Assembly (NCBI GenBank): GCA_026705465.1
Contig: JAPPAP010000004.1
Coordinates: 146,337-210,336 of the forward strand
Length of the DNA stretch: 64,000 bases
Direction: 5' to 3'
Origin: a bacterium
GTDB taxonomy: Bacteria > Actinomycetota > Acidimicrobiia > Acidimicrobiales > Bin134
Part shown: piece after piece, positions 8,746 through 19,651 of the stretch
How the letters are laid out: the number at the start of each line of letters is the position of its first letter
How positions within the stretch are numbered: the stretch's first letter is position 1
Notes under the pieces: model-generated
Seen by the model: only the letters and a program-made list of their open reading frames with translations
Told to the model about the DNA's origin: nothing
Database searches by the model: none
Translations under genes and position numbers: made by a program

Positions 8746-9851
8746 GACCAACCTGGGCCGACATCAGCCTTCCGGCTATCGCCCACAATGTTGGGCTCTT
8801 GGCCGAGCTCGTCCATCCCGCCGAGCTGTGCGCGGTGGTCAAAGCCGATGCCTACGGGCATGGCATGGTCCCAGTGGCTCGAACCGCGGTGGACGCTGGC
8901 GCAAGCACCCTGGCCGTCGCCCTGGTGGACGAGGGCTGTCAACTCCGAGAGGCCGGGATCGACACCCCCATACTCCTCTTGTCGGAGCCCCGACCCAATG
9001 AGTTTGCCCAAGTGGTCGAATTCGAACTCGTCCCCACCGTGTACCAGGGTGAGGGCTTGGCGGCCGCCGCAGCAGCAGCAGCCGCCGCTGATGAGCGTCT
9101 GCCCGTCCACCTCAAAGTCGACACCGGCATGGCTCGGGTCGGCGCGCCGCCTGCTGAAGTCATGATGCTGGCCGATGCCATCGCCGACCGCGACACGTTG
9201 GAACTAGCCGGAGTATGGACCCATTGCGCGGTGGCCGACGAGCCCGACAATCCGTTTACCGCTTACCAGATCGAGCAGTACAACCATCTGCTGTCGCGTT
9301 TGCGCCTTGGCGGTCACCACGACTTTTGTCGCCACCTGGCCAACTCGGCAGTGGCTATGTTGCATCCTGCCGGTCGATTCGACATGGTGCGCTGCGGCAT
9401 TGCCATCTACGGCATTCCGCCGTCGCCGGCATTGGCCGGCTGCCTACCGCTTCAGCCAGCTATGACCCTGCGCACCGAGGTGGCCATGGTCAAGACTATC
9501 GCCGCGGGCACCTCGGTGTCCTACGGCCACCATTACACAGCCCCCGCCGACACGCAGTTGGCTACCATCCCCATCGGCTACGCCGACGGCTGGACTCGGC
9601 GCCTGGGTGTGAGCGGCGGCGAAGTGCTGATCGGCGGCCGCCGATGCCCCATCGCCGGGGTGGTGACTATGGATCAGACCATGGTGGACTGCGGCCTTGA
9701 CCACTCCGTGTCACCCGGCGACGAGGTGGTCCTTCTCGGGCGACAAGGCAGCGAAGAGATCACCGCCACCGAGATCGCCGAGCGCATCGACACCGTCGCC
9801 TATGAAATCGTCTGCCACCTCGGCCGACGAGTCCCCCTCCGCTTTTCCTAG
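8742..9851 (+). CDS. alr: Alanine racemase
   Basis: Alr is a PLP enzyme that makes D-alanine for peptidoglycan. The ATG at 8742, overlapping the nnrD stop as ATGA, gives 369 residues starting M-R-P-T-W-A-D-I-S-L, which is the normal N-terminus; the longer open frame from 8628 is not needed. The PLP lysine sits in V-V-K-A-D-A-Y-G-H-G. The other signatures are V-D-T-G-M-A-R-V-G, N-S-A-V-A, R-C-G-I-A-I-Y-G and the catalytic-Tyr block G-Y-A-D-G-W-x-R-x-L-G. An Ala-rich stretch (A-A-A-A-A-A) falls before the V-H-L-K-V-D motif. The stop abuts a convergent SDR gene. Confidence 0.96.
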   Translation: MRPTWADISLPAIAHNVGLLAELVHPAELCAVVKADAYGHGMVPVARTAVDAGASTLAVALVDEGCQLREAGIDTPILLLSEPRPNEFAQVVEFELVPTVYQGEGLAAAAAAAAAADERLPVHLKVDTGMARVGAPPAEVMMLADAIADRDTLELAGVWTHCAVADEPDNPFTAYQIEQYNHLLSRLRLGGHHDFCRHLANSAVAMLHPAGRFDMVRCGIAIYGIPPSPALAGCLPLQPAMTLRTEVAMVKTIAAGTSVSYGHHYTAPADTQLATIPIGYADGWTRRLGVSGGEVLIGGRRCPIAGVVTMDQTMVDCGLDHSVSPGDEVVLLGRQGSEEITATEIAERIDTVAYEIVCHLGRRVPLRFS

Positions 9852-10715
9852 CTAGCGGGACGGCGGTATCGCGTCGGGCAGTCCCACCGTGTACTCGGGA
9901 TTGGTCTCATTCATGATCGACTCGGTGCGGACCGCGATCCTCTCTTTGAAATCGGGATGAGGGAAAATCCAGAACTTGTCGTCGCGCACTGCGTCGAACA
10001 CCAACTCGGGGATCAGCGTCGGATCGGTGCCTTCATCGATGGCGTTAATCAGGGCCGTGTGGAAGGCAGCCGCTTCGACATCAGCCGACATAGGACCGCA
10101 GGTGTCATCGTAGGTGTCAGGCCGGTTGCGCTCCGCCCGGAAGATGCCCGTGGCCACCGGACCGGGGCATAGGCACGACACTCCGATCGGCGCCCCGATC
10201 ATGTCCAGTTCCCGATGCAGAGCCTCGGCAATGGCCACCGCCCCATACTTCGAAGTGGTATAGGGCCCGAGCAACCCTCCGGAGGTGAGACCGCCAACCG
10301 AGGCAGTGATCACCACGTGGCCATCTTCGCCTTTCTCCAGCATCCGGGGAATGAAACTGCGCACGCCATGGATCACCCCCCACAGGTTCACGTCCAACAC
10401 CCAGCGCCAGTCGTCCACCGTGTTCTCCCAGGTAAATCCACCGGTGAGCACGCCGGCGTTGAGGTGTACCAAATGGATCCCGCCGAACCGCTCCAAAGCG
10501 GCGTTGGCCAGTGCCTCATTGGCGTCGGGACTGGTTACATCGGTCAACATGAGCTGGGCGTTCTCCAAGCCGCCCACCGTCTCGGCTAGTCCGGCCTCGT
10601 CGATGTCGCCAGCAAGAACATGCATCCCCTCAGAGGCGGCTTTGCGCACCATGGCCCGTCCCATGCCACTTGCCGCCCCGGTTATCACCGCCACTTTCCC
10701 GGCCAAATCCCTCAT
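9852..10715 (-). CDS. SDR family oxidoreductase
   Basis: This is a classical short-chain dehydrogenase of 287 residues. It has the cofactor motif T-G-A-A-S-G-M-G near the N-terminus, an Asp after the second strand (A-G-D-I-D) that favours NAD(H), the N-A-G motif (H-L-N-A-G-V) and the catalytic Y-T-T-S-K with the upstream Ser of I-T-A-S-V-G. The substrate cannot be told. The C-terminal P-H-P-D-F-K-E-R-I resembles SDRs annotated in mycobacterial lipid or terpenoid contexts, which is only a hint. Its stop is directly adjacent to the alr stop. Confidence 0.9.
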   Translation of the reverse strand: MRDLAGKVAVITGAASGMGRAMVRKAASEGMHVLAGDIDEAGLAETVGGLENAQLMLTDVTSPDANEALANAALERFGGIHLVHLNAGVLTGGFTWENTVDDWRWVLDVNLWGVIHGVRSFIPRMLEKGEDGHVVITASVGGLTSGGLLGPYTTSKYGAVAIAEALHRELDMIGAPIGVSCLCPGPVATGIFRAERNRPDTYDDTCGPMSADVEAAAFHTALINAIDEGTDPTLIPELVFDAVRDDKFWIFPHPDFKERIAVRTESIMNETNPEYTVGLPDAIPPSR

Positions 10716-10786
10716 GTCAATTCCCTTCGCGGTTGTTCTTGAGCACCGACATCATGGCGCACCGAGCCGCTGTTTTCCCGGTCGTG

Positions 10787-11665
10787 TCAACCCACTGAGC
10801 GGATGGCTGTCTCCATCGCAGCCGCGGCCATGAGGCGAACCAGGCCGAAATCAGCCTCAATCTGTCCTGTCGCCGCCACCACCAGCGCGTCCCCGTCGCC
10901 GTCGGTATGAACCGGCAATAGCGCCCGGGCCATACCGCTGTGGCCGCTGCGGGCTACCCGGAAGCACCCCAGCTTGTCGAGCACCGCGTTGGTGGCGATG
11001 ACCCCAATGGTGGTATTGGCGCATGCCCCGTTGTCGTTGTTGTCGGCGAACGGATCGACAGAGTGATGCTCGTAGGTGCCGTCAGCCAGCGCCTGTTGCA
11101 CAGCACCATCGTTGATTTCCCCCGCTGCGTTCACCGCCACCAGCGCCCCCACCACCACATCGTCTACCTGAAGCAGAGCCCCGCCCAGTCCGCCAGGCCC
11201 GGTGTGCTCGGCTCCCCTCCACTTGTTCATCGTGGCCCCGGATCCAGCCCCCACCCGTCCCAGCGCCGGGAATTCTTCGTCTGCTGCTTGAGCGGCGGCG
11301 TAACCGGCATCGGCCCCAGGGCGCACCGAGCCGTCGCCCTCGGTCAGGTCATAAAGCGAAAGGCCCACCACAATCGGCACCCGCCCGCCCCGGGTCTCGA
11401 ACCCCCGGCCCTGTTCCTCACACCACTGCATCACCCCATCAGCTGCGGCCAAACCGAAAGCCGAGCCCCCCGACAACACCACTGCGTCAACGTTGCTCAC
11501 CGTCCGCTCGGGTGCCAACAGGGCAAAATCCCTAGTCGCCGGCGCGCCCCCCCGAATCTCCCCTGAGGCCGTTGTCCCTTCGGGAAGCACCACCACGGTG
11601 CACCCCGTGAGGGCCTCCTCGTCGGTCCAGTGCCCCACCAGCACGCCCCCGCCAACTCCCAGCAT
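10787..11665 (-). CDS. P1 family peptidase (S58, DmpA/NylC type)
   Basis: The 292-residue protein belongs to the S58 family of self-cleaving N-terminal nucleophile hydrolases, which includes L-aminopeptidase DmpA and the nylon oligomer hydrolase NylC. The start V-G-G-G-V-L-V-G-H-W-T-D, the block V-V-L-S-G-G-S-A-F-G-L-A-A-A-D-G-V and G-A-G-S-G-A-T are characteristic. The cleavage motif A-N-T-T-I-G-V-I-A-T-N-A is present, where the Asn-Thr bond would be cut to free the catalytic Thr. The physiological substrate is unknown. It lies 71 bases upstream of the SDR gene on the same strand. Confidence 0.9.
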   Translation of the reverse strand: MLGVGGGVLVGHWTDEEALTGCTVVVLPEGTTASGEIRGGAPATRDFALLAPERTVSNVDAVVLSGGSAFGLAAADGVMQWCEEQGRGFETRGGRVPIVVGLSLYDLTEGDGSVRPGADAGYAAAQAADEEFPALGRVGAGSGATMNKWRGAEHTGPGGLGGALLQVDDVVVGALVAVNAAGEINDGAVQQALADGTYEHHSVDPFADNNDNGACANTTIGVIATNAVLDKLGCFRVARSGHSGMARALLPVHTDGDGDALVVAATGQIEADFGLVRLMAAAAMETAIRSVG

Positions 11666-11718
11666 CCCAACGACGGTACCGCACCCTCACTGAACCGCGC
11701 ATCGGCTCGCGAGCCGGA

Positions 11719-12855
11719 TCAGTAGATGCCGGGAACGATCCGATAGGGAACTCGCTGCCGGTACTCGGCCCACTTCTCGGGGCCGTACTTGACGGCGCAA
11801 TGCCGGTCGTCCTGGTTCTGGCGAAGGAGAAACAACGCGATGACGTAGACGAAGTAGATCCATGCCCAGAGGTTGCCAAAGTGACCCCAGACCAGGGCGA
11901 TGGCGAGGCCGAAGCACCATTCGCCCATGTAGTTGAAATGCCGGGCGGCGCCCCAGAAGCCGCTGCACAGGATCTTGCGGTCGCCAGCCTCGATGACCTG
12001 TGGCGCGAACACCCCGAGAAACGTGCGGTCGGGCCAGCGCTTGAACGTGTATTTCTGCAAGCTTGCGCCGCGGGTGATAACCCATCCAAGGGCGTACAGC
12101 GCAGGGGCACCGATCAGCCACACCACGCGCCAGCCGCCTGAGAGCCCCGGGTCGGGATGGGCCGCCAGCCCCCACATCGGAATGATGAACACCCAGCCGT
12201 AGACGAAGAGCCCGCCCCAGAACAGCTTGAAGCCAAGCCGCTCGTGAATGATGTCGTACGTGTAGAGCATCGTCCGTTCGAAGATGAAGTAATCCAAGAC
12301 GTAGAAAGTGACGAATGCTGCGAACGCGAAAACGCCCGGATTGAGATCTGCAATGTTGTCGTGGTGCCACACTGCGCCGGACCACGCGTTGAGCGACAGC
12401 ATGGTTCCGCCGACCACGTAGAAGTACATCTTGAGGTCGAGGCGGCCGTTGAAGAACTGCATCTCGGGGGCCCGCCCGAACCACAAGGCAAGGAAACGGT
12501 TCTTGACCTCGCCTTCGGGCTGGGTGAACACCGCTATCGCGGTCAGGACGAAGGCGAGCACCGTTCCGCCGGCCACGGCGTACAGCGATGACCGATAGAA
12601 CCAGTCGCGCGGCATGCCGGTGAGCTCGAACCACCACAGGAGCTGGGCTGCCGCAAACACCAGCAGGCCGTTGAGGCGATAGCTGCGGGGCTGACCCGTG
12701 GCCGCGTCGACCACGTAGCCGGTTACGCGCTTGCCGGGCAGGATCATCTGGAGCACGACGAAGGCGGCCATCACGAACAGCGGTGTGAGGAATCCCAGCA
12801 CCGCCTCGCCCGCAGTCAACTCAGTCAGGTGCCCGACCCCGAGCCACTCGAACAT
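11719..12855 (-). CDS. ERG4/ERG24-type sterol reductase-like membrane protein (copy 2)
   Basis: This 378-residue polytopic membrane protein resembles the ERG4/ERG24 family of NADPH-dependent sterol C14, C7 or C24(28) reductases. The cytosolic signature S-G-F-W-G-A-A-R-H-F-N-Y-M-G-E and the C-terminal D-D-x-x-C-x-x-K-Y-G, W-x-x-Y and V-P-Y-R-I-V-P-G-I-Y blocks are the family marks. Many hydrophobic segments alternate through the protein. It follows a close paralogue by 39 bases and is preceded by GAGAGGAGG, so the two are one operon. No sterol-synthesis gene is visible in this window, so the substrate (sterol, other isoprenoid or fatty acid) is open. Confidence 0.82.
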   Translation of the reverse strand: MFEWLGVGHLTELTAGEAVLGFLTPLFVMAAFVVLQMILPGKRVTGYVVDAATGQPRSYRLNGLLVFAAAQLLWWFELTGMPRDWFYRSSLYAVAGGTVLAFVLTAIAVFTQPEGEVKNRFLALWFGRAPEMQFFNGRLDLKMYFYVVGGTMLSLNAWSGAVWHHDNIADLNPGVFAFAAFVTFYVLDYFIFERTMLYTYDIIHERLGFKLFWGGLFVYGWVFIIPMWGLAAHPDPGLSGGWRVVWLIGAPALYALGWVITRGASLQKYTFKRWPDRTFLGVFAPQVIEAGDRKILCSGFWGAARHFNYMGEWCFGLAIALVWGHFGNLWAWIYFVYVIALFLLRQNQDDRHCAVKYGPEKWAEYRQRVPYRIVPGIY

Positions 12856-12894
12856 CGTTGGCCTCCTCTCCGGTACCGCTTCAGCCGGTCGGCG

Positions 12895-14022
12895 CTAGAA
12901 GATGCCGGGGATGATCCGGTACGGAACTCGAGCCTGGTATTCGGCCCATTTCTCTTCGCCGTACTTCTCGGCGCAGACCTTGTCATCCTCGAACTGACGA
13001 GGAACGAAGAACGCAACGATAAACACCACGTACGTCCAAGCCCACAGATTGGAGAAGAGCCCAAAGGTCAGCGCCACGGCAATCCCGTACAGGCCTTCGC
13101 CGAGATAGCCGAAGTGCCGTGCTTTCCCCCAGAACCCGCTGCACAGAATCTTGCGGTCGCCGGCCTGGATGTACTCCGGCTCGATGATGCCGAGGAACTT
13201 GCGTTCGGGCCAGCGCTTGAACGTGTACTTCTGCATGTTGGAGCCGCGGGAGATCGTCCAGCCCGCCAAGAACAGTGCTGCACTGCCGATCAGCCAGAAA
13301 TACATCCAACCGCCTGAGATGCCTGGGTCGGCGAGTGGCGCCAAGCCCCACAGCGGCAGCACGAACATCCAGCCCCACACGAACGGCCCGCCCCAGACGA
13401 GCTTGAATCCGACGTTCTCGTGGATGAGGTCGTAGGTGTAGAGCTGCACCCGTTCCCAGACGAAGTAGTCGAAGATGTAGAAGCAGTTGATGGCTGCGTA
13501 GAGGAACAAGCCGGGGTTGGCATCGGCAACGTTGTCGTTGTGCCATGCGGCTGCGGACCATGCATTGAGCGACAGCATCGTGCCGCCCACGATGTAGAAG
13601 TACATCTTCAGGTCGAAGCGGTTGTTGAAGAATTGCATCTCTTGCGCACGTCCGAACCACCAGGCCAGCAAGCGGTTCTTCTGTGCGCCTTCGGGCTGGG
13701 AGAACACCACGATGGTGTTCGCGATGATTGCAATCACCACGCCGCCCGCTATTGCATACATGGTCGACCGGTAGAACCAGTCGCGTGGCAGCGCGAATGC
13801 CCACACGATGTGCGCAAGCACGAACACCGCCAATCCGTTGAGTCGGTATTTGCGGGGCTCGCCGGTCTCGCGGTCGGTGGCGTAGCCGGGCACGCGCCGC
13901 GCGGGCAGGATCATGTGCGCCACGAAGACCGCGGCGCAGACGAACAGCGGTGTAAGGAATCCCAGCACCACCTCGCCGCCGGACAACTTGAACAGATGGT
14001 CGATGCCAAGCCAGTCGATCAT
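12895..14022 (-). CDS. ERG4/ERG24-type sterol reductase-like membrane protein (copy 1)
   Basis: This is the first gene of the paralogous pair, 375 residues from the ATG at 14022, chosen because GAGGAAGGG precedes it and because the start M-I-D-W-L-G-I-D-H-L aligns with M-F-E-W-L-G-V-G-H-L of copy 2. The longer open frame back to 14685 lies on top of the glycosylase gene and is rejected. It shares S-G-F-W-G-K-A-R-H-F-G-Y-L-G-E, C-x-x-K-Y-G and V-P-Y-R-I-I-P-G-I-F with the sterol-reductase family, and the alignment with copy 2 runs end to end with high identity. A TATTCT box on the minus strand (14054-14059) may be its -10. Confidence 0.82.
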   Translation of the reverse strand: MIDWLGIDHLFKLSGGEVVLGFLTPLFVCAAVFVAHMILPARRVPGYATDRETGEPRKYRLNGLAVFVLAHIVWAFALPRDWFYRSTMYAIAGGVVIAIIANTIVVFSQPEGAQKNRLLAWWFGRAQEMQFFNNRFDLKMYFYIVGGTMLSLNAWSAAAWHNDNVADANPGLFLYAAINCFYIFDYFVWERVQLYTYDLIHENVGFKLVWGGPFVWGWMFVLPLWGLAPLADPGISGGWMYFWLIGSAALFLAGWTISRGSNMQKYTFKRWPERKFLGIIEPEYIQAGDRKILCSGFWGKARHFGYLGEGLYGIAVALTFGLFSNLWAWTYVVFIVAFFVPRQFEDDKVCAEKYGEEKWAEYQARVPYRIIPGIF

Positions 14023-14163
14023 GACCTGCGCCCTTCCTCGCTCTTGCCTGCGCAGAATACCAGTATTGCCGTCAGCGGCTTGGGACTGAGGCGCTCCGGC
14101 GGCGCAACACCCGCCCAAGTCCATATCTTGCGACTCCCCTATCGAATCTGCTGGTGGGGGGCG

Positions 14164-14169
14164 TATTCT
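14164..14169 (+). promoter_or_regulatory. -10 box for a leaderless glycosylase transcript
   Basis: TATTCT ends six bases before the GTG start at 14176, which places the expected transcription start at the start codon. No convincing -35 is seen. It is one of a series of such boxes in the window. Confidence 0.5.
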
Positions 14170-14175
14170 TGGCCT

Positions 14176-14739
14176 GTGACGTTGACGTTGGCCGAGGTTG
14201 CCGCTGAGGCGGCCAACTGCACCAAGTGCGGGCTGGCCCAGGGCCGGACGCAGGTGGTGTTCGGCATGGGCAACCCCAGTGCTGACCTCATGTTCGTGGG
14301 CGAGGGACCCGGTGCCGAGGAAGACAAGCAGGGTCTTCCCTTTGTGGGCCGCTCGGGCAAGCTGCTCGACCGGCTGATGGCCGAGGAAATCGGGCTGACC
14401 CGCGACAATTGCTACATCGCCAACGTCGTCAAGTGCCGTCCTCCCGAGAATCGAGATCCCAAACCCGACGAGATCGCCGCTTGCCGCCCGTGGCTGGAGC
14501 AGCAAGTCGAACTCATCGCCCCCCGAGTCGTGGTCACCCTGGGTAATTTCTCCTCCAAGCTGCTGATCGATACGAAGACCGGGATCACCAAGCTGCGAGG
14601 CCAGAGCTACCCGATGCCCAACGCCGACGCAGTGATCATCCCCACCTTCCACCCGGCGGCGGTGTTGCGGGGCGGCGGCCTCCAAGAGGCCCAGATGCGC
14701 TCTGATCTAGTCCGAGCCCGCACGGCGATGTCGGGATGA
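14176..14739 (+). CDS. Type 4 uracil-DNA glycosylase (iron-sulfur)
   Basis: This enzyme removes uracil from DNA. The 187-residue protein starts with a GTG at 14176; the open frame continues far upstream but that part is the shadow of the sterol-reductase-like gene. It has the family-4 motif 1, E-G-P-G-A-E-E-D, motif 2, F-H-P-A-A-V-L-R, and the Fe-S cysteine pattern beginning C-T-K-C-G-L and continuing with V-K-C-R-P-P-E-N-R and C-R-P-W-L. The stop overlaps the tsaE start by ATGA, so it heads the tsaE-tsaB-rimI-tsaD run. Confidence 0.93.
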   Translation: MTLTLAEVAAEAANCTKCGLAQGRTQVVFGMGNPSADLMFVGEGPGAEEDKQGLPFVGRSGKLLDRLMAEEIGLTRDNCYIANVVKCRPPENRDPKPDEIAACRPWLEQQVELIAPRVVVTLGNFSSKLLIDTKTGITKLRGQSYPMPNADAVIIPTFHPAAVLRGGGLQEAQMRSDLVRARTAMSG

Positions 14740-15239
14740 TCCAAGCCCGCACTCGCTCCCCAGAAGACACGAAGAATCTGGCTGCTGCTATGGCCGAACT
14801 GGCCCAACCCGGCGACCTGCTACTGCTGGTGGGCGACCTGGGTGCTGGAAAGACCACCTTCACCCAGGGGTTCGCCGCCGCCTTGGGCATCAGCGAGCCG
14901 GTCACCAGCCCCACCTTCACCCTGGCCCGGGAATACCACGGAAGGTTGCTCCTCCATCACCTCGACGTCTTCCGCCTCGATCAGATCTCCGAAGTGCTCG
15001 ACTTGGGCCTGCCCGAACTGCTTGACAGTGATGGGGTCATCCTCATCGAGTGGGGTGACGCCATCCGTCAGGCCCTGCCCAACGACTACCTCGAGGTCGC
15101 GCTGACCTTCATCGAGGGTCAACCAGGCCCCCTTGACGAGCGGATGGTGGTCTTGACCCCAGTGGGGTCCGGATGGCAGGCCCGAGCCGATGACCTGACG
15201 GCCGCCACCGAGCCATGGCTGGAGGCTTCATCGCAATGA
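14736..15239 (+). CDS. tsaE: tRNA threonylcarbamoyladenosine ATPase TsaE
   Basis: TsaE is the P-loop ATPase that regenerates the TsaB-TsaD complex during t6A37 synthesis in ANN-decoding tRNAs. The Walker A motif G-D-L-G-A-G-K-T-T is near residue 33, followed by the family blocks S-P-T-F-T-L and H-L-D-V-F-R-L and by I-L-I-E-W-G-D. Its 167 residues are normal, with a slightly long C-terminus. It overlaps the glycosylase gene by four bases. In related actinobacteria it directly follows alr; here a 4.3 kb block of minus-strand genes intervenes. Confidence 0.95.
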   Translation: MIQARTRSPEDTKNLAAAMAELAQPGDLLLLVGDLGAGKTTFTQGFAAALGISEPVTSPTFTLAREYHGRLLLHHLDVFRLDQISEVLDLGLPELLDSDGVILIEWGDAIRQALPNDYLEVALTFIEGQPGPLDERMVVLTPVGSGWQARADDLTAATEPWLEASSQ

Positions 15240-15282
15240 GCGGATACATCTGGGCGACCCATCAATGGCTGGAGGCCCCGCC

Positions 15283-15972
15283 GTGTTGATTTTGGGCATC
15301 GAATCGGCCACCCAGCAGGTGGGATGCGCCCTTGGCGGGCACGAAGGGGTTCTGGCCTCGGCCCATAGTGCCCGGGGCCGCCGTCACGCCGAGACCATCG
15401 CCCCCCAAATCCAGTTCGTCACCCGCCAAGCTCGGGTCGAGCTGAGAGATGTGGGCTGCGTGGCCGTGGACCTCGGACCGGGCCTGTACACCGGTCTGCG
15501 AGTGGGCATCTCCAGTGCCATGGCAATGGCCTACGCCTTGGGGGTCCCGATGATCGGTGTGTCCAGCCTCGATCTGCTGGCCTTCGCCGTGCGCCATACC
15601 AATCGGGTGATCGTGGCGGCCATCGACGCTCGGCGCAGTGAGCTGTTCTACGCCTTCTATCGCCAGGTGCCCGGCGGGGTTCAACGGGTGTCGGATGCCC
15701 AAGTGGGCACCCCCGATGATCTGGCCTCCGAGCTGTTGGCCACCAGCGAAGAGGTGCTGTTGGTGGGCGACGGCGCCCGCCGCTACTCCGAGGTGTTCAA
15801 CCGGGTTCAGAAGACCGAGATCGCCGAGCAGGATCTGGCCCACCCCTCGGCCGCCTCGCTGGTGCAGCTGGCCCACGCCCGGGCGCTGCGAGAAGAATTT
15901 GTCAAGCCGTGGGAGCTGAAGCCGATATACCTTCGCGTTCCCGACGCTGATATCAACTGGAGCACGCGATGA
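15283..15972 (+). CDS. tsaB: tRNA threonylcarbamoyladenosine biosynthesis protein TsaB
   Basis: TsaB is the ASKHA-fold partner of TsaD in t6A synthesis. I choose GTG 15283 (229 residues, starting V-L-I-L-G-I-E-S-A-T) because GGAGG at 15271-15275 lies seven bases upstream and this is where family members begin. The ATG at 15265 would add six residues. The core shows G-P-G-L-Y-T-G-L-R-V-G, then G-V-S-S-L-D and D-A-R-R-S-E-L-F-Y-A. It is followed 16 bases later by rimI. Confidence 0.94.
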   Translation: MLILGIESATQQVGCALGGHEGVLASAHSARGRRHAETIAPQIQFVTRQARVELRDVGCVAVDLGPGLYTGLRVGISSAMAMAYALGVPMIGVSSLDLLAFAVRHTNRVIVAAIDARRSELFYAFYRQVPGGVQRVSDAQVGTPDDLASELLATSEEVLLVGDGARRYSEVFNRVQKTEIAEQDLAHPSAASLVQLAHARALREEFVKPWELKPIYLRVPDADINWSTR

Positions 15973-15988
15973 TCGTTGTTGCCATCCC

Positions 15989-16540
15989 ATGACTTTTGAT
16001 CCGATGATCGTTCCCATGACCCCTGATCACCTGCCCGAGGTCATGGCCATCGACGCCCAGTGCTACCCGATCCCCTGGTCCCGGGAGGTCTACGAATCGG
16101 AATTGGCCCGCACCGATGATCGGCTCTACGTGATAGCCCACCCCGACCGAGTCGTGGGTGATCCCAATGCCAAGAGCTTCGGCCCCGATCGAGTCGTCGG
16201 CCACGCCGGCGTGGCCTTCGAGGAGGACGAAGCCCACATCACCACCGTGACGGTGGCTCCCGACTGCCGCGGCCAAGGCATCGGCGCCCGGCTGTTCTTG
16301 GCTCTCGCCTTGGCCGCCCGCCGCCGCAACACGAGCCTGGCCTTGGAGGTGGCCGCCGACAATCCCTCCGCCCAATCCCTCTACCGGCGTTTCGGCCTGG
16401 CCCCCGTGGGCATTCAACGGGGCTACTACTCAAACATGGGCTTGTCGCCCGATGCGGTGGTGATGCGGGCCGACAACATCCACCAGCCCGACTATGCCGA
16501 TCGCCTGGTCAAGATCGCGGTAGAACTGGACTGCGCATGA
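15989..16540 (+). CDS. rimI: Ribosomal protein-alanine N-acetyltransferase-like GNAT protein
   Basis: This 183-residue GNAT-fold acetyltransferase fits RimI by sequence and by its place between tsaB and tsaD. The acetyl-CoA loop is V-A-P-D-C-R-G-Q-G-I-G, followed by the family's L-E-V-A-A-D-N and A-Q-S-L-Y-R-R-F-G-L-A-P-V-G block. RimI acetylates the N-terminus of S18 in E. coli; in actinobacteria the target range may be wider. It carries an extra segment around residues 45-60 between the first strands. The stop overlaps the tsaD start by ATGA. Confidence 0.92.
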   Translation: MTFDPMIVPMTPDHLPEVMAIDAQCYPIPWSREVYESELARTDDRLYVIAHPDRVVGDPNAKSFGPDRVVGHAGVAFEEDEAHITTVTVAPDCRGQGIGARLFLALALAARRRNTSLALEVAADNPSAQSLYRRFGLAPVGIQRGYYSNMGLSPDAVVMRADNIHQPDYADRLVKIAVELDCA

Positions 16541-17586
16541 CTGCTGAGGAATCCCCCCAAGAGAGTCCCGCCATTGTGCTGGGCATCGAGACCTCGTGCG
16601 ACGAGACCGCCGCCGCCGTGGTCTCTGGCCCATCCGACGTTCTCTCGTCGGTGATCAGCAGCCAGGTCGACCTACACGCCCGCTACGGCGGCGTGGTCCC
16701 GGAAATCGCCAGCCGAGCCCATGTGGAGTTGCTCACCCCAGTGGTTGCCCAGGCGGTGATCGAGGCGGGGCTCAGCGACCACGACGTAGAAGCGGTGGCC
16801 GCTACCTCCGGTCCCGGCCTGATTGGCTCACTCCTCGTAGGAGTCAGCGCGGCCAAGTCGCTGGCCCTGGTCTGGGATGTCCCCTTCGTGGCGGTGAACC
16901 ACCTGGAGGCCCATCTGTACTCCTCTTTCCTGGAGGAGCCTGACCTCGAGCTGCCAGTCGTGGTACTGCTGGTGTCCGGCGGCCACACCCTGCTGGTGCT
17001 GATGGAGGCGTTCGGGCGCTACCGGCTCATCGGCCAGACTCTGGACGACGCCGCTGGGGAGGCGTTCGACAAGGTGGCCCGCTTCATGGACTTGGGCTAT
17101 CCCGGTGGCCCCGTCATCGACCGCCTGGCCATGGACGGCAACCCTGAGGCCGTGGCCTTTCCCCGCCCCATGTACGACGACGGCTATGACTTCTCCTTCA
17201 GCGGCCTCAAGACCGCGGTGGTCAACCACGTGCGAAACAATCCCGACCTTGACGTGGCCGATGTTGCCGCGTCGTTTCAGGAAGCGGTGGTGGACGTGTT
17301 GATCCACAAGGCCCGCAAGGCCGCTGAAGAGTACAGAGCCAAGGGCTTGTGCCTCGCGGGCGGGGTGGCGGCTAACTCCTCCCTGCGAGAGCGCCTGCTG
17401 GATGCCTGCGTGGCCGCGGGTATCAGCGGGTTTCTGCCCAGCCGATCCATGTGTACCGACAATGCCGCCATGGTGGCTGCCGCCGGCTGGCAGCGGCTCC
17501 AACTCGACGGCCCCTCCCCGCTGGACACCGGCGCCGATCCCAACCTCCCCCTCCCTTTCATCCTGCCGACCGAACCGGCAGCCTGA
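16537..17586 (+). CDS. tsaD: tRNA N6-adenosine threonylcarbamoyltransferase TsaD
   Basis: TsaD transfers the threonylcarbamoyl group to A37 of tRNA. The 349-residue protein has the ASKHA nucleotide site (G-I-E-T-S-C-D-E-T), the metal-binding His motif region S-R-A-H-V-E, the blocks [11 protein letters not shown] and N-H-L-E-A-H, the loop V-S-G-G-H-T, and the late F-S-G-L-K-T-A-V and G-G-V-A-A-N motifs. It ends the t6A run 30 bases before the CIRCE element of groESL. Confidence 0.97.
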   Translation: MTAEESPQESPAIVLGIETSCDETAAAVVSGPSDVLSSVISSQVDLHARYGGVVPEIASRAHVELLTPVVAQAVIEAGLSDHDVEAVAATSGPGLIGSLLVGVSAAKSLALVWDVPFVAVNHLEAHLYSSFLEEPDLELPVVVLLVSGGHTLLVLMEAFGRYRLIGQTLDDAAGEAFDKVARFMDLGYPGGPVIDRLAMDGNPEAVAFPRPMYDDGYDFSFSGLKTAVVNHVRNNPDLDVADVAASFQEAVVDVLIHKARKAAEEYRAKGLCLAGGVAANSSLRERLLDACVAAGISGFLPSRSMCTDNAAMVAAAGWQRLQLDGPSPLDTGADPNLPLPFILPTEPAA

Positions 17587-17616
17587 ATTGGCCTCAGGGC
17601 CACCCAAGCCCTACTC

Positions 17617-17643
17617 TTAGCACTCGCCTATTGAGAGTGCTAA
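17617..17643 (+). promoter_or_regulatory. CIRCE element (HrcA operator)
   Basis: TTAGCACTC and GAGTGCTAA flank a 9-base spacer, a perfect match to the CIRCE consensus. It lies 32 bases before the groES start. HrcA binding here would repress groESL until heat or misfolded protein titrates GroEL. The hrcA gene itself is not in this window. Confidence 0.95.
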
Positions 17644-17675
17644 AGCTCAAGTCAACCAACCATTTGGAGGCCAAG

Positions 17676-19618
<1,943 letters not shown>

Positions 19619-19651
19619 CCGTCTGGCCGCATCAACAACCCAAAGAACAGT

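Noticed and set aside
13420-14175. Upstream extension of the uracil-DNA glycosylase frame
   Set aside because: It lies antisense to the sterol-reductase-like gene, is rich in His and Arg and has no glycosylase motifs.
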